A model generated the notes under the pieces. That model made no database searches. It saw nothing but the letters and a program-made list of their open reading frames with translations, and had not been told where the DNA came from. This document shows positions 5,539 through 12,123 of a stretch of DNA of 14,144 nucleotides, piece by piece. Source of the DNA: Alkalihalobacillus alcalophilus ATCC 27647 = CGMCC 1.3604. Its GTDB lineage: Bacteria; Bacillota; Bacilli; Bacillales; Bacillaceae_D. Positions within the stretch are counted from its first letter, which is position 1, and the number at the start of each line of letters is the position of its first letter. A program made the position numbers and the translations under genes. The stretch is from contig NZ_ALPT02000098.1 in the NCBI RefSeq assembly GCF_000292245.2, positions 1 through 14,144 of the forward strand. The letters are read 5' to 3'.

Positions 5539-7182
5539 ATGAGCGATAAGAAAAAATCACAATCTACAAAAAAGAATATCGAAGAAGCCGCATTGATTTT
5601 ATTTCAAGAAAAAGGATTTCAAGCAACAACAGTGCAAGAAATCACTAAAAAAGCACATGTGGCAAAAGGAACGTTTTTTAATTATTTTCCAACTAAAGAT
5701 TCAATTATGAGAGCGTTGGCAAATGAACGGTTAGAGCAAGTCACTTCTTATATTGAGCAACCATCAATAAAAGCACTTCCACTTCATACTCGAATTCGTT
5801 CATATTTACATTTTATTTTGGATGGTTATGAGCTGCATCCAAAGTTAACGATCCATATTTTAATGCATGTAATAGAGGAAGAGAACTTACTTAGAAGACA
5901 TATGCTCCAATTGCTCAATCAAGCATTAAAAGCGAAGGAAATTGACCGTTCGACTTCTATAGAAACGTGGAGCCACCTTTTAGTGGCTACGATTTCTTAT
6001 GGACTGAAAACCTTTCAAAAGGAACCAACTAAGTCACAGCTACTTGATCAAGTAATGACACTTGTCGAAATAAGCCTTGACACAATCACCGAAAAAAGGA
6101 GACATCTTGGAATGAAGAAACTAGTTCTTTTAGGTGGTGGATATGGCTCTATGCGAGCGATGCAACGCCTACTACCCAACGATTTACCGGATGACACTGA
6201 AATTATTTTGATTGACCGCCTTCCTTACCATTGTTTAAAAACAGAATACTATGCACTTGCAGCAGGTACGGCTTCGGATCAACATCTTAGAGTCTCTTTT
6301 CCTGAAGATCCACGCCTGACGATCAAATACGCAACAGTGACAGATATTAGACTTGAAGATAAACAAGTTGCTTTAGAAAATGATGAAATCGTTGAATATG
6401 ATAAACTAATTATCGGTTTAGGCTGTGAAGACAAATACCATAATGTTCCTGGTGCTGATGTTCATACTTATAGCATTCAGACAATGAATCAAACGCGTCG
6501 TACGTATGAAGCGATCAATAATATTCGTCCTCAAGGAACGGTTTCTATCGTTGGAGCCGGTCTAAGTGGGGTTGAATTAGCTAGTGAACTGAGAGAAAGC
6601 CGCCCTGATTTAACGGTTAAATTATTCGACCGAGGCGAAATCATTCTATCTATGTTCCCGAAAAAATTAAGTGTATATGTACAAAATTGGTTCCTAGAGC
6701 ATGGTGTTGACGTCATTAACAAATCGAATATTACAAAAGTCGATGAGAACGGATTATATAATCATGATGAATTTATTCAAAGTGATGCAGTAATTTGGAC
6801 CGCTGGTGTCCAACCAGTAGAAGTAGTACGAAATCTTAATGTGGAAAAGGATAAATCAGGACGAGTGATTTTGACACCACAGCACTTTTTACCAAATAAT
6901 GAAGATGTTTTTGTTGTTGGTGACTGTGCGAGCCTTCCGCATGCTCCAAGTGCTCAACTTGCGGAAGGACAAGCCGAGCAAATCGTTACTATTTTAAAGA
7001 AACAATGGAACAACGAACCACTACCAGCAGAACTTCCAAAGATTAAGCTAAAAGGTGTATTAGGCTCTCTTGGTAAAAAGCACGGTTTTGGTTTAATGGG
7101 TGAGCGTACTCTACTAGGTCGCGTACCCCGTGTCTTAAAATCAGGTGTACTATGGATGTATAAGTACCATTCTGGTTCATAA
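5539..7182 (+). CDS. TetR-family regulator reading in frame into a type II NADH dehydrogenase (fusion, 547 aa)
   Basis: One open frame joins two proteins. Residues 1-191 are a TetR-family regulator: helix-turn-helix at about 10-56 (TTVQEITKKAHVAKGTFFNYF), then a ligand-binding helical region. Residues 192-547 are a complete YutJ-like NADH dehydrogenase. I chose the ATG at 5539, which follows AAAGAAGG by 8 bases and lies after the promoter and operator. The junction still holds a full ribosome-binding site and ATG for the second protein. It also has a run of six A (6092-6097): with five A, the regulator would end at a TGA overlapping that ATG as ATGA. The fusion may thus be a real redox-sensing fusion, a recent one-base insertion, or a sequencing error. 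A plain TetR of about 194 residues plus a separate NDH is the alternative reading. Confidence 0.65.
   Translation: MSDKKKSQSTKKNIEEAALILFQEKGFQATTVQEITKKAHVAKGTFFNYFPTKDSIMRALANERLEQVTSYIEQPSIKALPLHTRIRSYLHFILDGYELHPKLTIHILMHVIEEENLLRRHMLQLLNQALKAKEIDRSTSIETWSHLLVATISYGLKTFQKEPTKSQLLDQVMTLVEISLDTITEKRRHLGMKKLVLLGGGYGSMRAMQRLLPNDLPDDTEIILIDRLPYHCLKTEYYALAAGTASDQHLRVSFPEDPRLTIKYATVTDIRLEDKQVALENDEIVEYDKLIIGLGCEDKYHNVPGADVHTYSIQTMNQTRRTYEAINNIRPQGTVSIVGAGLSGVELASELRESRPDLTVKLFDRGEIILSMFPKKLSVYVQNWFLEHGVDVINKSNITKVDENGLYNHDEFIQSDAVIWTAGVQPVEVVRNLNVEKDKSGRVILTPQHFLPNNEDVFVVGDCASLPHAPSAQLAEGQAEQIVTILKKQWNNEPLPAELPKIKLKGVLGSLGKKHGFGLMGERTLLGRVPRVLKSGVLWMYKYHSGS
6092..6114 (+). promoter_or_regulatory. 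Internal ribosome-binding site and start at the TetR/NDH junction, next to a six-A run
   Basis: Six A (6092-6097) run into AGGAG (6097-6101), followed 10 bases later by ATG (6112-6114). The site would allow independent translation of the dehydrogenase. Removing one A makes the upstream frame stop at TGA 6113-6115, overlapping this ATG. Confidence 0.7.
6112..7182 (+). CDS. yutJ: Type II NADH dehydrogenase/FAD-dependent oxidoreductase (YutJ-like), from its own internal start
   Basis: Predicted 356-residue flavoprotein, the usual length for YutJ. Type II NADH dehydrogenases pass electrons from NADH to menaquinone at the inner face of the membrane without pumping protons. Numbered from this ATG: the FAD-binding motif GGGYGSM is at residues 8-14, the second Rossmann motif VGAGLSGVELASEL (NADH) at about 147-160, and the FAD-ribityl motif VFVVGDCASLPH at about 266-277. 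The C-terminus (VPRVLKSGVLWMYKYHSG) may help membrane contact. The ATG has AGGAG ten bases upstream. It overlaps the 547-residue fused frame from 5539, and this is the start expected if the two proteins are separate. The family call is strong. The physiological quinone is inference, though the neighbouring MqnE-like pair suggests menaquinone. Confidence 0.8.
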   Translation: MKKLVLLGGGYGSMRAMQRLLPNDLPDDTEIILIDRLPYHCLKTEYYALAAGTASDQHLRVSFPEDPRLTIKYATVTDIRLEDKQVALENDEIVEYDKLIIGLGCEDKYHNVPGADVHTYSIQTMNQTRRTYEAINNIRPQGTVSIVGAGLSGVELASELRESRPDLTVKLFDRGEIILSMFPKKLSVYVQNWFLEHGVDVINKSNITKVDENGLYNHDEFIQSDAVIWTAGVQPVEVVRNLNVEKDKSGRVILTPQHFLPNNEDVFVVGDCASLPHAPSAQLAEGQAEQIVTILKKQWNNEPLPAELPKIKLKGVLGSLGKKHGFGLMGERTLLGRVPRVLKSGVLWMYKYHSGS

Positions 7183-7204
7183 CCTATTTTTTACTCGTTC
7201 ATAT

Positions 7205-7244
7205 AAAATCCCACAAAGTCAGATTTGACTTGTGGGATTTTTTT
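7205..7244 (+). terminator. Strong bidirectional terminator between yutJ and yuzD
   Basis: AAATCCCACAAAGTC pairs with GACTTGTGGGATTT around the loop AGATTT, with one bulged A, followed by a T-run (through 7244). The minus-strand copy ends in four T, so it may also stop transcription of the converging yuzD gene. Confidence 0.9.
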
Positions 7245-7268
7245 ACCTATCCGGAACGTAAACGCTCA

Positions 7269-7595
7269 TTAGTTTGCAGATTGTGTTGTTAACGATTCCA
7301 CTTTTTTCGTAATTTCTTTTAAATTCGGGTTTCCTTCCCCTACTACTTCACCATTTAAAACGACTAATGGATAAAAATACTCTTCCTCTTTAATCGCTTC
7401 GGCATAACGTTGATCCTCTTCACTAATTAACGTTTGCTCAATATCAATATATTGAAATTGTAACCGACTGTTCGGGAATTTCCGTACTAAAGCAGCTTCT
7501 AACCATTCACTTGTTTCTTTGGCCGTTGGTAAATGAACACAGCTTGCACATTTCTCCTCTGCTCCATATATACGAAAGGAAATAGATGATGACAT
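7269..7595 (-). CDS. yuzD: YuzD-like thioredoxin-fold protein (DUF1462)
   Basis: Predicted 108-residue cytosolic protein matching YuzD (DUF1462) in length and pattern. It begins with FRIYGAEEKCASCVHLP, in which Cys16 and Cys19 form a CxxC pair, followed by the family block SSEWLEAAL-like ETSEWLEAALVRKFP and a Tyr-Ile-Asp-Ile strand. A C-terminal YPLVVLNGEVVGEGNP segment resembles the thioredoxin-fold strand, loop and helix. Its biochemical role is not established. A thiol-disulfide or metal-thiol role is suggested by the CxxC pair. The ATG at 7595 has a near-perfect AGGAGGT seven bases upstream. In B. subtilis yuzD lies between yutJ and yutI, as here, which supports the name. Confidence 0.88.
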   Translation of the reverse strand: MSSSISFRIYGAEEKCASCVHLPTAKETSEWLEAALVRKFPNSRLQFQYIDIEQTLISEEDQRYAEAIKEEEYFYPLVVLNGEVVGEGNPNLKEITKKVESLTTQSAN

Positions 7596-7628
7596 AATAT
7601 GACCTCCTGAGTCTAAATCTTAATCTTT

Positions 7629-7657
7629 ACAATAAGTTGAAATCTCCAAACTTGCAA
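7629..7657 (-). promoter_or_regulatory. Weak candidate promoter of yuzD
   Basis: Minus-strand TTGCAA (7657-7652), a 17-bp spacer and TATTGT (7634-7629). Both boxes match 4 of 6. The start would be about 27 nt before the ATG at 7595. Confidence 0.35.
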
Positions 7658-7892
7658 GCTTCAACCGCAAAATTCCTTGAGGTCATTTTAATCAGTCATT
7701 CTCATTTCTAGCTCTTGATTTTCAATAACGCTTTATGTCATAATGATTCTTTCCATAGTTTTAATGTTAAAATATAGGCTTTTGTCCTTCAGCGATAGCT
7801 TTAAGATATTCAAGTTGCTCTTTTAATTATAGTTGTTCTAAATAATTATAAAAATCAGCGGCTCAAACATGGATTTTTTTTGCCATCGCTAG

Positions 7893-7898
7893 TATAAT
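7893..7898 (+). promoter_or_regulatory. Probable -10 box of the yutI promoter
   Basis: Perfect TATAAT about 10 bp before the Shine-Dalgarno site of yutI. The -35 position (about 7870-7875, TGGATT) is poor. The resulting leader would be short, under 25 nt. Confidence 0.4.
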
Positions 7899-7923
7899 AA
7901 AAAGTAGAAAGGAGTTGTTCATT

Positions 7924-8166
7924 ATGTCAGCTACTGTTGAAACATTTGATCAAGTCAGAGAGGTATTGGATAAGCTTCGTCCTTTCTTGCTTCGTGATGG
8001 CGGGGACGTTGAACTTGTAGATGTAAGCGAAGATGGGATTGTTCAAGTTCGTCTTCTAGGTGCATGTGGTTCTTGCCCGAGCTCAACGATTACGCTAAAA
8101 GCAGGAATTGAGCGTGCTCTTCTTGAGGAAGTACCTGGAATTACAGAAATCGAGCAAGTCTTTTAA
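7924..8166 (+). CDS. yutI: NifU-like C-terminal-domain Fe-S scaffold (YutI)
   Basis: Predicted 80-residue protein made of one NifU C-terminal domain. Such domains bind a 4Fe-4S cluster, usually between two subunits, and pass it to apo-proteins. The family features are clear: FLLRDGGDVELVDV at residues 21-34 and the cluster-binding LLGACGSCPSS with Cys48 and Cys51. I chose the ATG at 7924, which lies 9 bases after AAAGGAG; an in-frame TTG at 7915 is only one base from that site. It is transcribed alone, with a strong terminator at 8177-8207. It is a likely partner of the A-type carrier YutM at the left of the window, both being Fe-S carrier types. The partnership is inference. Confidence 0.93.
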   Translation: MSATVETFDQVREVLDKLRPFLLRDGGDVELVDVSEDGIVQVRLLGACGSCPSSTITLKAGIERALLEEVPGITEIEQVF

Positions 8167-8176
8167 TGAAATAGTA

Positions 8177-8207
8177 AACGCCTGAAGCTTTTCAGGCGTT
8201 TTTCTTT
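8177..8207 (+). terminator. Rho-independent terminator of yutI
   Basis: Perfect 10-bp stem AACGCCTGAA (8177-8186), loop GCTT, TTCAGGCGTT (8191-8200), followed by TTTCTTT. The stem may also work for the converging SplA-like gene. Confidence 0.9.
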
Positions 8208-8248
8208 ATGATTTTGAAGAAGAAGTAACCGAGTGGCCCCCTACCCCT

Positions 8249-8476
8249 CTAATAATATTGCTCATATAATTGTTCTGCTTCTTCTAAAGTAGTGAAAATC
8301 GCATCATCCGCTTCAATTGGATGATAATAATCATACAAAAACAGAGCCAACTGGTTTTGTATTTCCGGGTGTTGCTTAATCGTTGCTTTTTGTATCGTAG
8401 CAACGGTTTGCGTATGCGGATTCCGATAAATGACATACACACTTTGGCCATCGTATAATTGATTGAGCTCAAGCAT
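8249..8476 (-). CDS. splA: SplA-like small regulatory protein
   Basis: Predicted 75-residue protein with the pattern I recall for SplA, the small protein encoded ahead of spore photoproduct lyase (splB) in Bacillus: an early VYVIYRNPH block, a middle LALFLYDYYHP block and an acidic C-terminal end (TTLEEAEQLYEQYY). B. subtilis SplA is of similar length and acts as a negative regulator of its operon. I chose the ATG at 8476, with AAGGAG eight bases upstream; a TTG one codon earlier is less well placed. No splB follows here, since the next gene downstream is convergent yutI, so this may be an orphan copy. The gene lies about 100 bp downstream of thrB, with no clear terminator between, so read-through from the threonine operon is possible. 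The name rests on remembered motifs and is the least certain of the named genes. Confidence 0.6.
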   Translation of the reverse strand: MLELNQLYDGQSVYVIYRNPHTQTVATIQKATIKQHPEIQNQLALFLYDYYHPIEADDAIFTTLEEAEQLYEQYY

Positions 8477-8575
8477 CAAAACAACTCCTTATTAGGTCAT
8501 AAAGTTGTTTTTCCCCTTTTCCTTCTCCTTATACGTTGACATCATTCTATATATGAACCCTACTCCTACCTATCT

Positions 8576-9505
8576 CTAAGATATTTCTTTTTTCTTTTTC
8601 TCTGATAACTGTTGAACTTGAATACCCTCTGTTGCTGGCTGAAGAATCTCTATTTCAAAGCTTGGAAACTGTTCAAGTAAGGCTGATTTCACTAGCCCTC
8701 CCTTACCAATCGGTGCCAAACAAAGCATCGTCGGCCCAGCTCCACTTAAAGCAGCACCAAATGCAACGGTCTCATTTTGCACAAAATCAATGACTTTTTG
8801 CAAATGTGGAATAAGCTCACCACGATATGGCTGATGAAAAACGTCACGTGACATCATCTTGCCAACAAGTTCCCAATTCTTTTGAAAAACCGCAGCAACT
8901 AAAACATTCGCAACACCGCTTCCTCGAACAGCCTGTTTAAAATCGACGTTATTTGGCAACACACTTCTAGCAAGTTTAGTTTTTAATTCTTCAGATGGAA
9001 TGAGTAAAATCAAGTCCAACTCTGGAATGCCACCGTATAATACATCCGTCTCTTCTTTTGTATGTGTACCAATCGTTAAACCACCGTAAATAGAAGGGGA
9101 GACATTGTCTGGATGTCCCTCCCATAAACTCGCAAAACGTACTTTCTCTTCTATGCTCATCTTTGTCTCTAAAAACTGGTTAGCTAACTCCACTCCAGCT
9201 ACAATCGCTGCGGCACTGCTCCCAAGCCCTCTAGCTAACGGGATATCACTTCTCATCTCTACTCGACAAGGAGGTAGTTCTCCCCCTCTTTCCTTTGCGA
9301 CATGTTTGGCCACTTCACAAATTAAGTTATCCTCTCCAACTGGGACCCCTTGTAACTCCACTGAATCAGAAGAAAAATGCCACTCCTTGGCTTCTTCCAC
9401 AATGAGAGTTAAGTAACGATTGACTGCAAGGCCAATTGAGTCAAACCCCGGACCTAAGTTCGCTGTGCTGCCCGGAACCGTTACTTCAAAACAAAGCCGA
9501 CTCAT
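8576..9505 (-). CDS. thrB: Homoserine kinase
   Basis: Predicted 309-residue GHMP-family kinase that phosphorylates homoserine with ATP, the fourth step of threonine synthesis from aspartate. The family blocks are visible: VTVPGSTANLGPGFDSIGLA at residues 8-27, the ATP-binding loop PLARGLGSSAAA at 89-100, EGHPDNVSPSIYGG at 129-142, and the late glycine-rich FGAALSGAGPTM. The length is usual. The ATG at 9505 overlaps the thrC stop by four bases (ATGA), with AAGGCGGTG upstream, so translation is coupled. It is last in the hom-thrC-thrB operon, which has the gene order seen in B. subtilis. I see no standard terminator after it: only a 5-bp TATCT/AGATA stem at the stop codon, without a T-run. Confidence 0.97.
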   Translation of the reverse strand: MSRLCFEVTVPGSTANLGPGFDSIGLAVNRYLTLIVEEAKEWHFSSDSVELQGVPVGEDNLICEVAKHVAKERGGELPPCRVEMRSDIPLARGLGSSAAAIVAGVELANQFLETKMSIEEKVRFASLWEGHPDNVSPSIYGGLTIGTHTKEETDVLYGGIPELDLILLIPSEELKTKLARSVLPNNVDFKQAVRGSGVANVLVAAVFQKNWELVGKMMSRDVFHQPYRGELIPHLQKVIDFVQNETVAFGAALSGAGPTMLCLAPIGKGGLVKSALLEQFPSFEIEILQPATEGIQVQQLSEKKKKEIS

Positions 9506-10566
9506 TGTGTAACACCGCCTTTAATGTGTGAGAGGAAGGCTTCTTCATTGTTTGGCAGAACAACAGGCTTAACGGCGACCGTATCCATTGCTGTGCTTGG
9601 ATCTTTTAAGCCATTTCCGGTTAATACACAAACCACTTTTGAACCTTTTTTAATTTCACCTGATTCAATTTGTTTACGTAAACCTGCAATTGAAGCACAT
9701 GAAGCTGGTTCTGCGAATATGCCTTCACGTTTGGCTAACAACTGATAAGCATCCAAAATTTCCTCATCCGTTACATAATCAATTTTCCCTTTAGACTCTT
9801 CTGCTGCTCGAACGGCAAAATCCCAACTTGCTGGATTTCCGATTCGAATTGCCGTTGCAACCGTTTCTGGTTCCTCAATCACTTTATTTTGAACAATCGC
9901 AGCTGCTCCCTCTGCCTCAAAGCCACGCATTTCAGGTAAACCTGTACCTTTCTTCTCATGATACTCCTTGAACCCCTTCCAGTAGGCCGTAATATTTCCT
10001 GCATTTCCAACCGGGATCGCCAAGACGTCTGGTGCTTGACCAAGAGCATCACATACTTCAAATGCCGCTGTTTTTTGCCCTTCAATTCGATATGGGTTAA
10101 CAGAGTTCACGAGTGTAACTGGCTCTTTTTCACTAATTGAACGAACAATATCAAGAGCATTATCAAAGTTCCCTTTGATTTCAAGTACTTCTGCTCCATA
10201 CATAACCGCTTGTGCAAGTTTTCCAAGAGCAATTTTTCCTTCTGGAATGACGACGATACAACGCAGCCCTGCCCTTGCTCCATATGCCGCCGCAGCAGCT
10301 GAAGTATTACCAGTCGATGCACAAATGATCGTCTTGCTACCTTCTTCTTTGGCTTTGGCAACTGCCATCACCATTCCACGGTCTTTAAAGGAACCAGTTG
10401 GATTCGCACCTTCGTACTTTACATAAACCTCTACTCCCCATTCTTCCGATAAATTTTCTAACGGAACGAGTGGAGTATTTCCTTCTTTTAGTGTCAAGAT
10501 CGGTGTATTTTCGTTTACTGGTAAAAAGTCCTTATATTCTGCGATTAATCCTTTCCAACTGCTCAT
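9502..10566 (-). CDS. thrC: Threonine synthase
   Basis: Predicted 354-residue PLP enzyme that converts O-phosphohomoserine to threonine and phosphate. The PLP-binding lysine is Lys61 in YEGANPTGSFKDRG. ASTGNTSAAAAAYGARAG is the glycine/serine-rich block near the phosphate-binding loop, and VLTGNGLKD lies near the C-terminus. This is the shorter form of the enzyme, common in Bacilli, lacking the extra N-terminal region of long forms. I chose the ATG at 10566, one base after the hom stop, with GGGAGG eight bases upstream; an in-frame TTG at 10584 lies inside hom and has no site. Its own stop overlaps the thrB start (ATGA). The three genes are thus one closely coupled unit. Confidence 0.97.
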   Translation of the reverse strand: MSSWKGLIAEYKDFLPVNENTPILTLKEGNTPLVPLENLSEEWGVEVYVKYEGANPTGSFKDRGMVMAVAKAKEEGSKTIICASTGNTSAAAAAYGARAGLRCIVVIPEGKIALGKLAQAVMYGAEVLEIKGNFDNALDIVRSISEKEPVTLVNSVNPYRIEGQKTAAFEVCDALGQAPDVLAIPVGNAGNITAYWKGFKEYHEKKGTGLPEMRGFEAEGAAAIVQNKVIEEPETVATAIRIGNPASWDFAVRAAEESKGKIDYVTDEEILDAYQLLAKREGIFAEPASCASIAGLRKQIESGEIKKGSKVVCVLTGNGLKDPSTAMDTVAVKPVVLPNNEEAFLSHIKGGVTQ

Positions 10567-10567
10567 C

Positions 10568-11863
10568 CTATTGTCCTCCCTCAACTCGATAACTGCTCTC
10601 TAATGAATGTACAACCGCCAGTTCATTTAAACGATTGATTAACAATTGATAATTCTCTTTATTTGTTTTATGCGTAATAATAATAACCTCTGCTGCCTCT
10701 TCTCCTTCAATCGGCAATTGCAATAGCTTCTCAAAACTCACCTCATATTCAGCAAATAAAGAAGTAATCGTTGAAAATGTTCCAGCCCGATCAACGACTT
10801 TTAAGCGAATAAAATATTGCGATTCAATTTCTTTATCTTCTTTTAAGACACGCTCATGTAGAGGCTCCTGAACCGTCTTTCCATTCACCCCTAGCCTCAT
10901 GTTTCGAATGACTTGAACTAGGTCAGACATTGCCGCTGTCGCTGTTGGAAGCGACCCTGCCCCTGGACCATAAAACATCGTTTCACCAACTGCTTCACCA
11001 TAAACATAAACCGCATTATATTCATTATGAACAGAAGATAATGGATGATGATGAGGCAAGAGTGTTGGTTGAACACTCACTTCAATTCGATCCTCATCAC
11101 GCTGGGCCAATCCGATAAGTTTCATCGTGTATCCAAGTTGATGGCTATAATGCAAATCGGCATCTGAAACAGATGAAATACCTCGTACGCTGACATCATC
11201 TAATTGCACCTTCACAGAAAATCCAAGCGTTGCTAAAATTGCCATCTTTCTGGCCGCATCAAGTCCTTCGACATCGGCCGTCGGGTCACTCTCCGCAAAG
11301 CCGAGCTCTTGAGCCTGACTTAACACCTCTTCATACGAGCTACCTTCTTGCGTCATCTTCGTTAAAATATAATTGGTTGTTCCATTTACAATGCCCATCA
11401 TTTTTGTAATACGGTCGGCTGATAATCCATCCGATAATCCTTTCAGAATCGGAATTCCTCCCGCAACACTCGCTTCATAAAATAAGTCACATTGATTCTC
11501 TGCAGCTACCTTTAATAATTCGGCCCCATGTAAAGCCATCAAATCCTTATTCGCTGTAACAACATGTTTTTTCTGATTTAAAGCCTCAATTAATTGAAGT
11601 TTGGTGTCCTCAATTCCTCCCATCACTTCAACAATAATATCGACTTCTGGATCATAAATTACATCACTTGCTACTTCTGTTAAAATGCTTCTATTTACTT
11701 CAACCTTACGCTGTTTATTGACATCACGTACGAGGATTTTTTTGACTTCGACCGGACAGCCGACCTTATGTTGCAATTCATTTTGATGACGCTGAATAAT
11801 CTCAACGACACCACTTCCGACCGTACCGAACCCTAGTAAACCAACTCCAACTGCTTTCGTCAT
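10568..11863 (-). CDS. hom: Homoserine dehydrogenase
   Basis: Predicted 431-residue enzyme that reduces aspartate semialdehyde to homoserine with NAD(P)H, the branch point to threonine and methionine. The order of domains is the standard one: a Rossmann domain (GLLGFGTVGSG at residues 8-18), a catalytic domain with TANKDLMA (Lys106), ASVAGGIPI and GIVNGTTN, and a C-terminal ACT domain at about 350-425 (FIRLKVVDRAGTFSTITSLF), the usual site of threonine feedback. The sequence closely resembles B. subtilis Hom as I recall it. I chose the ATG at 11863, with GGGAG seven bases upstream; the in-frame TTG at 11884 would add seven unlikely residues. First gene of the operon. A sigma-A promoter (11926-11954) and a CodY-box-like site (11968-11982) lie upstream. 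No T-box leader is evident. Confidence 0.97.
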   Translation of the reverse strand: MTKAVGVGLLGFGTVGSGVVEIIQRHQNELQHKVGCPVEVKKILVRDVNKQRKVEVNRSILTEVASDVIYDPEVDIIVEVMGGIEDTKLQLIEALNQKKHVVTANKDLMALHGAELLKVAAENQCDLFYEASVAGGIPILKGLSDGLSADRITKMMGIVNGTTNYILTKMTQEGSSYEEVLSQAQELGFAESDPTADVEGLDAARKMAILATLGFSVKVQLDDVSVRGISSVSDADLHYSHQLGYTMKLIGLAQRDEDRIEVSVQPTLLPHHHPLSSVHNEYNAVYVYGEAVGETMFYGPGAGSLPTATAAMSDLVQVIRNMRLGVNGKTVQEPLHERVLKEDKEIESQYFIRLKVVDRAGTFSTITSLFAEYEVSFEKLLQLPIEGEEAAEVIIITHKTNKENYQLLINRLNELAVVHSLESSYRVEGGQ

Positions 11864-11896
11864 ACTCCCACTCCCATCCTTCAAAATGTTTCTCTT

Positions 11897-11908
11897 AAAT
11901 GTACATTT
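11897..11908. promoter_or_regulatory. Perfect 12-bp palindrome in the hom leader
   Basis: AAATGTACATTT, identical on both strands, about 10-20 bases downstream of the predicted hom transcription start. The position suits a repressor site, but no regulator can be named from the sequence. Confidence 0.4.
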
Positions 11909-11925
11909 GTTTATCTATAAAGGAC

Positions 11926-11954
11926 ATTATAGACCTCATTCCAAAAGAAAACAA
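11926..11954 (-). promoter_or_regulatory. Sigma-A promoter of the hom-thrC-thrB operon
   Basis: Minus-strand TTGTTT (11954-11949), a 17-bp spacer and a perfect TATAAT (11931-11926). The leader to the ATG at 11863 is about 55 nt, too short for a T-box or most riboswitches. Confidence 0.65.
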
Positions 11955-11967
11955 GAGTGATTCATCT

Positions 11968-11982
11968 AATTTTCAAATAATT
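11968..11982. promoter_or_regulatory. CodY-box-like site upstream of the hom promoter
   Basis: AATTTTCAAATAATT matches the CodY consensus AATTTTCWGAAAATT at 13 of 15 positions, about 14 bp upstream of the -35 box. CodY controls amino-acid synthesis genes in Bacilli, so the context is sensible. AT-rich DNA produces chance matches, so this is moderate evidence. Confidence 0.4.
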
Positions 11983-12070
11983 CTTGATGTTTTTTCTTCT
12001 CCTTCTCTTTATGCTCCTTTTCCTACCTATCTGACCAACCAATCCCCACACCTTATTTATAATTGAACTC

Positions 12071-12102
12071 AAAAAAACTGTTTGGCATCGTTTGCTCAAC
12101 AG
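12071..12102 (-). terminator. Rho-independent terminator of yutH
   Basis: Minus-strand CTGTT (12102-12098) pairs with AACAG (12082-12078), with an inner GCA/TGC pair set across a small internal loop, followed by seven T (12077-12071). It lies 21 bp after the yutH stop. Confidence 0.7.
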
Positions 12103-12123
12103 ACTCGTTTATTAAATATGAAA

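Larger units (their letters stand above)
7596..7923. other. AT-rich divergent intergenic region between yuzD and yutI
   Basis: About 330 bp with no credible gene or RNA. It contains a weak minus-strand promoter for yuzD (7629-7657) and a -10-like TATAAT for yutI (7893-7898). I see no other structure. Confidence 0.5.

Noticed and set aside
6092..6098. Standard slippery heptamer for programmed -1 frameshifting at AAAAAAG
   Set aside because: The reading frame divides it as GAA-AAA-AGG, not as A-AAA-AAG, so the usual tandem-slip mechanism does not apply. Transcript slippage at six A is possible but weakly supported.
9105..9416. Plus-strand open frame inside thrB
   Set aside because: It is antisense to a clear homoserine kinase and has no ribosome-binding site or family likeness.
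11864..12070. T-box or amino-acid riboswitch upstream of hom
   Set aside because: The leader from the predicted start is only about 55 nt, with no T-box sequence, no specifier stem and no terminator.
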